Origin: Bradyrhizobium ivorense
Lineage (GTDB): Bacteria > Pseudomonadota > Alphaproteobacteria > Rhizobiales > Xanthobacteraceae
Reading direction: 5' to 3'
Assembly: GCF_900696085.1 (NCBI RefSeq)
Contig: NZ_CAADFC020000016.1
Span: forward strand, 992,001 to 1,056,000
DNA: 64,000 nt
In this document: positions 58,366-64,000 of the stretch, in pieces
Layout of the letters: each line of letters begins with the position of its first letter
How positions within the stretch are numbered: the first letter of the stretch is position 1
Made by a program: the position numbers and the translations under genes
The notes under the pieces: model-generated
Database searches by the model: none
Told to the model about the DNA's origin: nothing
Seen by the model: only the letters and a program-made list of their open reading frames with translations

Positions 58366-58791
58366 CTATACCGCCGTCCCCAGCTCATCCGTCCCCAAAT
58401 CGGTCAATTCGCACTCCAGGCACTCGACATCGAGCCGCAGCGCCGCGCCATGGCCGAACATCAGGAGCGCGCAGCCGCCGGGCGGGTCGGAGGCGTGGAA
58501 TTCGATCCCGAGCAGTTCCAGGATGGCCTCCGGGGCCTCCAGGTCGATATTGCGCGACTTGCATGCCAGCACCCGGTCGAAGCGCAGCGCCGCGATCAGC
58601 CGGCGCGAGCAGGCGCCGCCCGCCAGGGTCTGCTCCCAGTCGAGCCGGTTCAGCCCGATCACGAGGCGCTTTTCGTCCTGGCGCCAGACGATATCGGCGG
58701 CCTGGACGCGGGCGTCCTGCACATGGGTGGAGATGACCGCGAGGTCATCGGCATCGAGGGCGATCAGTTTCAGCGGCGCGGGTGGGGACAT
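58366..58791 (-). CDS. DUF2948 family protein
   Basis: 141 residues: LKLIALDADDLAVISTHVQD, ARVQAADIVWRQDEKRLVIG, LNRLDWEQ and LRFDRVLACKSRNIDL match DUF2948, a conserved alphaproteobacterial protein usually encoded upstream of hisD. Function unknown. Probably in one operon with hisD and UPF0262. Confidence 0.9.
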   Translation of the reverse strand: MSPPAPLKLIALDADDLAVISTHVQDARVQAADIVWRQDEKRLVIGLNRLDWEQTLAGGACSRRLIAALRFDRVLACKSRNIDLEAPEAILELLGIEFHASDPPGGCALLMFGHGAALRLDVECLECELTDLGTDELGTAV

Positions 58792-58929
58792 GCGATCAAT
58801 ATAACGCCTGACCGCACCGGAGGTACCACGCTGCCGAAGGAAATCGCGGCCGACGGAACCGGGCCGCGCCGGTCAGAGGCGTGCGCCGAACAGGATGACC
58901 TTCATCGCGATGATCCCCGTGCCGCCCGC

Positions 58930-59868
58930 TCAGGCCGCGGTCGCGACCTGAGCGAACGGAACACCGGTGAGTGCGGCCGAGATGTCCCACAGCCGCTCCG
59001 CCACCGCGGCGTCCCTGGCCTGCGGCATGATCCGCGCCGGCGCCGGCGGGCCCTTCAATTCGTAGAACCCGTTGGGTCCGTAATAGCCGCCCCCCTCGGC
59101 CGCAGGCGAAGTGGCGGCAAACAGCGTCGGCAACGCGCCTGCGGCCGCCGAGTGGCTCATCAGGGGCTGCAGATACCGGCCGAACCGCCAGGACAGGCTC
59201 TCGGTGCCCGGGCCGTTCGGGATCAACTCGGTGCGGGCATAGCCGGGATGCGCGGCATTGCTCATGATGCCCCAGCCATTGATCGCGCTGCGGCGCTGCA
59301 GCTCGAGCGCAAACATCAGCATCGCGAGCTTCGACTGGCAGTAGGCGCGCCACGGCGCATAGCCGCGCCGGGCCTGCAGGTCGTCGAAATTGATCGCGCC
59401 GGAGCGATGCGCAAGGCTGGACAGATTGACGACGCGGGCGTTGCGGCCGCGGCGGAGCTGCGGCAGCAGCAGCGCGGTCAGCGCGTAGTGCCCGAGATAG
59501 TTGGTGCCGAACTGCATCTCGAATTCGTCGACGGTGACCCGCCGTGTCGGCAGCGCCATCACCGCGGCATTGTTGATCAACAAATCGAGCGATGTGTGGG
59601 TCGCGGCAAAGCGGGCCGCGAAATCGGCGACCGATGCAATGCTCGCAAGGTCGAGCGTCTCATAGATGATGGCAGCATCGGGAAGCTGGCCGCGGATCCG
59701 CGCCAGCGCATCCTGGCCCTTGGCGCCGTTGCGGCCGGTCAGCACCACGGTGGCGCCGGCGCGCGCCAGCTCCAGCGCGGTCTGGTAGCCGAGCCCGCCG
59801 GTTGCGCCGGTGATCACGGCGGTCCTGCCGTCGAGCCGCGGAATGTCTGCAGTGCTCCAGCCGGTCAT
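58930..59868 (-). CDS. Short-chain dehydrogenase/reductase
   Basis: 312 residues from ATG 59868 after GGAGATATAACC. The Rossmann loop is TAVITGATGGLGYQTALELA (T-G-x3-G-x-G), LLINNAAVM the NNA motif, VVNLSSLAHRSG the Ser, and YCQSKLAMLMF the catalytic Tyr-x3-Lys. The sequence resembles the retinol-dehydrogenase-like SDR group. The start is divergent from a TetR regulator; a 13-base palindrome between them is a likely operator, so this gene is probably repressed by that TetR protein. Substrate unknown. Confidence 0.92.
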   Translation of the reverse strand: MTGWSTADIPRLDGRTAVITGATGGLGYQTALELARAGATVVLTGRNGAKGQDALARIRGQLPDAAIIYETLDLASIASVADFAARFAATHTSLDLLINNAAVMALPTRRVTVDEFEMQFGTNYLGHYALTALLLPQLRRGRNARVVNLSSLAHRSGAINFDDLQARRGYAPWRAYCQSKLAMLMFALELQRRSAINGWGIMSNAAHPGYARTELIPNGPGTESLSWRFGRYLQPLMSHSAAAGALPTLFAATSPAAEGGGYYGPNGFYELKGPPAPARIMPQARDAAVAERLWDISAALTGVPFAQVATAA

Positions 59869-59928
59869 GGTTATATCTCCTGGCAAACGCGATTCGGTTG
59901 TTGCGGGTCCAGCCGCACCGGATAAATG

Positions 59929-59941
59929 TGCACCAAGTGCA
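59929..59941. promoter_or_regulatory. Perfect palindrome, probable TetR operator
   Basis: TGCAC CAA GTGCA, located between divergent SDR and TetR genes. A further TTTTGCA follows at 59943-59949. The symmetric half-sites suit a TetR dimer. Confidence 0.65.
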
Positions 59942-59961
59942 ATTTTGCAAGAGGTGAAAAT

Positions 59962-60612
59962 TTGAGACGCCCCGCGCTCGCGCGCAAGGCCGCCAAACCG
60001 CGGCAATCCAGGGAGAATTCGGCCGCCCCCGCCGAGCGCTCCGGCCTGCGCGCACGCAAGCGGCAAGAAACGCGAGAGCGGCTGACACGGGCGGCGATGG
60101 CGCTATTTTTGGAGCGCGGCTTCGAGGCGACCACGCTCGACGACATCGTCGCCGCGGCCAACGTCTCGCGCCGCACCTTCTTTCACTATTTCGCCTCGAA
60201 GGAAGACGTCGTGCTGGCGTGGCAGGAGGACGGCACGGCGGCGCTGGTCGCGGCGGTGGCGGCGCGCCCGGCTAGCGAATCCATGCTGCAGGCGGCGGAG
60301 AACGCCATCATCGAGCTGGTCCGGCAGCTCGATCCGCGCGAGGCGATCGCGCTGGCGCGGCTCAAGCGCGACAATCCGGCGCTGCAGGCGCGCGATCAGG
60401 CCAAGTACGAGAAGATGGAGCGGGAGCTCGCCGACGCGCTGCTCAAGCGCGCCAACCACAAGGCCGACCGGATGAAGGCGCGCCTCGTCGCAATGATCAC
60501 CACCGGCGCGATGCGCGTCGGCGCCGACCTCTGGACCGCCGACGGCGCCCGCGAGAAACCGGAGCTGTTCGCCAAACGGATGTTTGCCGCGATCCGCGGG
60601 ATTTTCGAGTGA
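59962..60612 (+). CDS. TetR-family transcriptional regulator
   Basis: About 216 residues from TTG 59962. AGAGGTG lies upstream, while the in-frame ATG at 59926 sits next to the palindromic operator and would add Cys-rich residues (MCTKCNF) alien to the family. The helix-turn-helix is RLTRAAMALFLERGFEATTL, DDIVAAANVSRRTFFHYFAS, KEDVV. The C-terminal half (ALARLKRDNPALQARDQAKY) is the ligand-binding dimer domain. It probably controls itself and the divergent SDR gene. Confidence 0.9.
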   Translation: MRRPALARKAAKPRQSRENSAAPAERSGLRARKRQETRERLTRAAMALFLERGFEATTLDDIVAAANVSRRTFFHYFASKEDVVLAWQEDGTAALVAAVAARPASESMLQAAENAIIELVRQLDPREAIALARLKRDNPALQARDQAKYEKMERELADALLKRANHKADRMKARLVAMITTGAMRVGADLWTADGAREKPELFAKRMFAAIRGIFE

Positions 60613-60668
60613 GCGGACGCCCGGCGAATGGTGGTGAACGCAGCGTAAGGTGAGCACGCCGGTCAGGC

Positions 60669-60834
60669 TCCCTCCCCCCTTGCGGGGGAGGGTTGGGGAG
60701 AGGGGTGGCCCCGGGCGAGATGCTCGAGCAACGCACCGTCTCGCAATCTCGGCTGTGCATGATCGAAAGCAGATTGAGAGAGCACCCGTGTGGTACCCCT
60801 CTCCCTAACCCTCCCCCGCAAGGGGGGAGGGAAC
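60669..60834. repeat. Inverted repeat with long arms (Bradyrhizobium hairpin element)
   Basis: CTCCCTCCCCCCTTGCGGGG...GGGTTGGGGAGAGGGGT and the reverse arm ACCCCTCTCCCTAACCCTCC...GCAAGGGGGGAGGGA enclose about 80 bases. It occupies most of the gap between the TetR gene and the hydrolase gene. Confidence 0.8.
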
Positions 60835-60912
60835 CCTTCCGCCGGTGACTCCCAAACGTGAACCCGCAGAGACGTGCGCGGGATCGATGCGGCACGGCGA
60901 ACCGCACCGCAC

Positions 60913-61737
60913 TCACTCCCTGATGAACGCCAGCAGATCCGCGTTGATGGTCTCGGCTTCGGTGGTCGGCATGCCGTGCGGAAAGCCCTTGTAGGTTTTC
61001 AGCGTGCCGTTCTTCAGCAGCTTGGCGGACAGCGGGGCGGAGTCGGCGTAGGGCACGATCTGGTCGTCGTCGCCGTGCATCACCAGAACCGGGACCGTGA
61101 TCTTCTTCAAATCCTCGGTGAAGTCGGTCTGCGAGAAGGCGACGATGCCGTCGTAATGCGCCTTCGCGCCGCCCATCATGCCCTGACGCCACCAGTTCTG
61201 GATTACCGCCTCCGACGGCTTGGCGCCCGGCCCGTTGTAGCCATAGAACGGGCCGGCCGGCAGATCGCGGTAGAACTGCGAGCGGTTGGCGGCGAGCTGG
61301 GCCTGCAAGCCATCGAACACCGATTTCGGCAGGCCGCCCGGATTGTTCGCCGTCTGCACCATCAGCGGCGGCACCGCAGAGAGGATCGCCGCCTTGGCCA
61401 CCCGGCTCTCGCCATGGCGGGCGATGTAATGCACCACCTCGCCGCCGCCGGTGGAATGGCCGACGTGAACCGCGTTCTTCAGATCGAGATGCGCGGTGAC
61501 GGCGGCGAGATCGTCGGCGTAGTGGTCCATGTCATGGCCGTCGGCGACCTGGGCCGAGCGGCCATGACCGCGGCGGTCATGGGCGATGACGCGAAAGCCG
61601 TTGTTGAGGAAGAACAGCATCTGCGCGTCCCAATCGTCCGACGACAGCGGCCAGCCATGGCTGAACACGATCGGTTGGCCCTTGCCCCAATCCTTGTAAA
61701 AAATCTCGACGCCGTCTTTGGTGGTGATAGTGGGCAT
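60913..61737 (-). CDS. Alpha/beta hydrolase, non-heme chloroperoxidase-like
   Basis: 274 residues. IVFSHGWPLSSDDWDAQMLF gives the oxyanion region, HVGHSTGGGEVVHYIARHGE the nucleophile Ser, VLVMHGDDDQIVPY the Asp and YKGFPHGMPTTEAE the His. This is the perhydrolase/chloroperoxidase branch (SHGWPL, GHSTGGGE). It may hydrolyse esters or make peracids; the natural substrate is unknown. No signal peptide. It stands alone between repeat elements. Confidence 0.92.
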   Translation of the reverse strand: MPTITTKDGVEIFYKDWGKGQPIVFSHGWPLSSDDWDAQMLFFLNNGFRVIAHDRRGHGRSAQVADGHDMDHYADDLAAVTAHLDLKNAVHVGHSTGGGEVVHYIARHGESRVAKAAILSAVPPLMVQTANNPGGLPKSVFDGLQAQLAANRSQFYRDLPAGPFYGYNGPGAKPSEAVIQNWWRQGMMGGAKAHYDGIVAFSQTDFTEDLKKITVPVLVMHGDDDQIVPYADSAPLSAKLLKNGTLKTYKGFPHGMPTTEAETINADLLAFIRE

Positions 61738-61892
61738 GGACGCACTCCTTCAGTTAGCCGTCATTCCGGTTCACGCGAAGCGTGAACCACAGATGCGCAA
61801 TTGCGATTGGGCAAGATCTAGCGATGGTTGACAGAACGCGTTTGCGGATTCGCACGTGGTGCGCCCTGCAACAGCGAGTGCGTGTTGGTCGA

Positions 61893-62384
61893 TCAGGCGA
61901 GGCGGAACGGCCTGAACCGGCGCCAGATACCAATCGTCACCACGACGAAGAACACCAGCACGATGCCCTGCACCACCGCGAACACCGGTCCGGACGGCGG
62001 GTTCGGCGGCACCGCCGGCGCCAGCGCCTGCAGCGCCGGTATCTTCAGGAAGCTCTGGATCACCAGCACGAAGACGTTGAGATAGAGCGAGACCATCGCG
62101 GTGACGACATAGACCGGGCGCCAGATGCCATTGAGGCGCATCGCATAAAGCGCGATGCAGGCGATCGCGAGCAGCACCAGCGAGAGCAGGCCGATGATGT
62201 GCGACGGCAGCAGCTTCTCGGTGAGCAGCGGCGGAATCACGAACCCGGTGACGTTGGTCAGTATCGTGAGCACGAGGAAGATCGCGGTGAGCCCGGGCAT
62301 CGATTTCGACCCGAGCAGGCCAAACATCACGATCAGGCCGGAGACGATAGCAATCAGACTGATGACCACGTGCAGCAGGACCAT
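61893..62384 (-). CDS. Four-helix membrane protein of unknown function
   Basis: 163 residues from ATG 62384, chosen because GGGGAG precedes it and the product then begins inside a helix (MVLLHVVISLIAIVSGLIVM). Hydrophobic helices also cover MPGLTAIFLVLTILTNVTGF, HIIGLLSLVLLAIACIALYA and FAVVQGIVLVFFVVVTIGIW. No motif for transport or catalysis. Similar small integral proteins occur widely in Bradyrhizobium. Confidence 0.75.
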   Translation of the reverse strand: MVLLHVVISLIAIVSGLIVMFGLLGSKSMPGLTAIFLVLTILTNVTGFVIPPLLTEKLLPSHIIGLLSLVLLAIACIALYAMRLNGIWRPVYVVTAMVSLYLNVFVLVIQSFLKIPALQALAPAVPPNPPSGPVFAVVQGIVLVFFVVVTIGIWRRFRPFRLA

Positions 62385-62539
62385 GTGGATGCACTCCCCG
62401 TTGAGAACCCGCGCCACGTTACGATGCGCGAGGAGAAATTGCTACATGGTTCCAATGGCAGGACGGCCGACATCTCATGAAAAATCCGCCACGGCCCGCC
62501 GCCGTCAGGCATCGCGCCGTGCGCTTCCTGAGACATCGA

Positions 62540-62848
62540 TCAATCATAGCGCGGGATCGGCCCGTTATGCGGCGTCTTGCGCTTCGACAGGTCGAACAGC
62601 ACCTCGTCGACATAGCACCAGCCCCAGCCTTCCGGCGGATCGTAGCCCTCGATCACGGGATGGCCGGTGGCGTGGAAATGCGCGGTTGCATGCTTGTTGG
62701 GCGAGTCGTCGCAGCAGCCGACATGGCCGCAGGTCCGGCAGATCCGCAAATGCAGCCAGCGGCTGCCGCTCTTCAGGCACTCCTCGCAGCCAAGCGCGCT
62801 CGGCGTGACGTCCGCAATGCCGGCGATGTGGGTGCAGCCTTTTGACAT
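62540..62848 (-). CDS. UBP-type zinc finger protein
   Basis: 102 residues. GCEECLKSGSRWLHLRICRT, CGHVGCCDDSPNKHATAHFH and TGHPVIEGYDPPEGWGWCYV hold the Cys/His ligands of a ZnF-UBP domain, which fills the entire protein. Bacterial members are found beside the thioredoxin-reductase-like gene, as here, and may serve redox or protein-quality roles; none is proven. Confidence 0.92.
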   Translation of the reverse strand: MSKGCTHIAGIADVTPSALGCEECLKSGSRWLHLRICRTCGHVGCCDDSPNKHATAHFHATGHPVIEGYDPPEGWGWCYVDEVLFDLSKRKTPHNGPIPRYD

Positions 62849-62880
62849 TCTCTACCTCTCAACTCGTAATTTTAGTCGAT

Positions 62881-62992
62881 CCGTCATCCTGAGGTGCGAG
62901 CCCTTGCGAGCCTCGAAGGATGAATCGGCCACCGGCGGGGCCGTGCATCCTTCGAGGCTCGCCGAAGAGGGCTCGCACCTCAGGATGACGGG
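62881..62992. repeat. Inverted repeat with 40-base arms
   Basis: CCGTCATCCTGAGGTGCGAG and GCGAGCCTCGAAGGATG, mirrored by GCATCCTTCGAGGCTCGC and GCTCGCACCTCAGGATGACG. This is a very common Bradyrhizobium hairpin. It sits between the convergent-spaced ends of the zinc finger and flavoprotein genes. Confidence 0.85.
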
Positions 62993-63017
62993 ACATTGAG
63001 CCTGCACGGCGCCTTCC

Positions 63018-64000
63018 CTACAACGACGGACTGCCCGCATCCGCAAGATAGCCGTGCAGCGCGGCGACGACCTGGGCGCCTTCGCCGATCGCACCGCCGA
63101 CGCGCTTGACCGAGCCGGAGCGGACGTCGCCGACCGCGAACACGCCGGGCACCGTGGTCTCGAGCAGCGGCACGGCGCGGTTGCCCTCGCCGTTCTGCTT
63201 GCCGGTGAGCACGAAGCCGCCGCGGTCGACCTCGACGCCGCAGCCGTCGAGCCAGCCGGTGGCCGGATCGGCGCCGACGAACAGGAACAGATTGCGGATA
63301 TCGAGCGAAAACTCGTCGGGCGCGAGCCGGCTCTTCCAGCGCACCCGCTCCAAGGTCTCCGCGCCCTCGAGCCCGATCACCTCGGCGTTGAACACCAGAT
63401 CGATGTTCGGCGTCGCCTCGATGCGCTCGATCAGATAGCGCGACATGCTGGCCCCGAGCCCGCCGCCGCGAATCATCATGATCACCTTGCGGGCGTGGGC
63501 TGACAGATACACCGCCGCCTGGCCGGCCGAATTGCCGCCGCCCACAAGCACGACCTCCTGCTCGGCGCAGAGCCGCGCCTCGATCGGCGAGGCCCAGTAC
63601 CAGACGCCGCGGCCCTCATAGGCATCGAGATTGTCGATCTCGGGCCTGCGATAGCGCGCGCCGCTCGCGACCACCACCGACTTGGCGCGCAGGGTGTGCC
63701 CGCAATCGGTGGCGAGCGCGAATGCGCCCGAGGTCTTGCTGCAGTCGAGCGCCTTGATCGAGACCGGGATCAGCATCTCGGCGCCGAATTTCTGCGCCTG
63801 ATTGAAGGCGCGGCCGGCCAGCGCCTGGCCGGAGATGCCGGTCGGAAAGCCGAGATAGTTCTCGATGCGCATGCTGGCGCCGGCCTGGCCGCCATAGGCG
63901 CGGGAATCGAACACCGCAACCGACAGCCCTTCCGACGCGGCGTAGACCGCGGTGGCGAGCCCGGCCGGGCCGCTGCCGACCACGGCGACGTCATAGAGCT
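63018..64000 (-). CDS. Thioredoxin-reductase-like FAD/NAD(P) oxidoreductase, 5' end outside window
   Basis: At least 327 residues in view; the frame runs off the right edge. VVGSGPAGLATAVYAASEGL is the FAD-binding loop, YGGQAGASMRIENYLGFPTG the family signature, VVLVGGGNSAGQAAVYLSAH the NAD(P) loop, and PGVFAVGDVRSGSVKRVGGA the C-terminal FAD block. The active-site C-x-x-C of true thioredoxin reductases is not seen. In relatives, such proteins have an N-terminal cyclic-nucleotide-binding domain, which would lie beyond the window. With the UBP finger gene it probably forms a redox pair. Confidence 0.9.
   Translation of the reverse strand, partial: LYDVAVVGSGPAGLATAVYAASEGLSVAVFDSRAYGGQAGASMRIENYLGFPTGISGQALAGRAFNQAQKFGAEMLIPVSIKALDCSKTSGAFALATDCGHTLRAKSVVVASGARYRRPEIDNLDAYEGRGVWYWASPIEARLCAEQEVVLVGGGNSAGQAAVYLSAHARKVIMMIRGGGLGASMSRYLIERIEATPNIDLVFNAEVIGLEGAETLERVRWKSRLAPDEFSLDIRNLFLFVGADPATGWLDGCGVEVDRGGFVLTGKQNGEGNRAVPLLETTVPGVFAVGDVRSGSVKRVGGAIGEGAQVVAALHGYLADAGSPSL

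Noticed and set aside
56994..59925. Long plus-strand frames opposite hisD, DUF2948 and the SDR gene
   Set aside because: High GC removes stops from the antisense frames; translations lack domains while the minus-strand genes are certain.
1..64000. CRISPR arrays
   Set aside because: No set of regularly spaced near-identical repeats was found on reading the window, and no cas genes are present.

Overview
The window looks like chromosome from a Bradyrhizobium-type alphaproteobacterium. The evidence is the GC-rich core genes at the right end (hisD, UPF0262, maf, yacG, DUF2948), two orphan TctC/Bug-type binding proteins, several class III adenylate cyclases, and the hairpin repeats familiar from Bradyrhizobiaceae (54903-55039, 56417-56465, 60669-60834, 62881-62992). 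Assignments rest on reading translated motifs by eye; no database search was possible.

Layout. Positions 1 to about 53085 read as a large, composite, partly decayed genomic island abutting the 3' end of a tRNA-Phe gene (53086-53161, minus strand). It opens with a frameshifted tyrosine integrase (1-470), then a two-gene secreted-protein operon (558-3311), a DUF4239 membrane protein, a TctC/LysR divergent pair, an orphan MASE4 histidine kinase, an IS1182-like remnant with terminal inverted repeats, and two class III cyclases (10184-13575). At 14721-18069 a serine recombinase is followed without gaps by two ParB-like proteins and a terminator. Next come two very large genes: a 1337-residue protein with the architecture of soluble adenylyl cyclase (18498-22511) and a 1983-residue fusion of GMC oxidoreductase, alpha/beta hydrolase and PhoD-like phosphatase (22603-28554). 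After small decayed genes, a second serine recombinase (31478-33352) carries four tandem C-terminal repeats and appears translationally coupled to a seven-codon leader.

The block 37639-51115 is a defence island: a modification-dependent-type restriction endonuclease, a DNA cytosine methyltransferase, a Vsr-type nickase, a 989-residue protein of unknown fold, a 2036-residue DUF1998 helicase and a RecB/Cas4-like nuclease. The last five genes fit a Druantia type II-like system. The helicase-nuclease genes are nearly contiguous, and the methyltransferase overlaps vsr. A frameshifted GIY-YIG gene, an ArdC-type antirestriction gene and a small companion close the island.

Right of the tRNA the sequence becomes distinctly more GC-rich and is ordinary chromosome: a TctC protein, yacG, maf, a low-molecular-weight phosphatase, UPF0262 overlapping hisD, DUF2948, an SDR gene divergent from a TetR regulator around a perfect palindrome, an alpha/beta hydrolase, a membrane protein, a UBP zinc finger, and a thioredoxin-reductase-like flavoprotein that runs off the window. 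The most novel material is the cyclase/tri-enzyme pair at 18498-28554, the two recombinase modules, and the Druantia-like locus with its extra nuclease neighbours.
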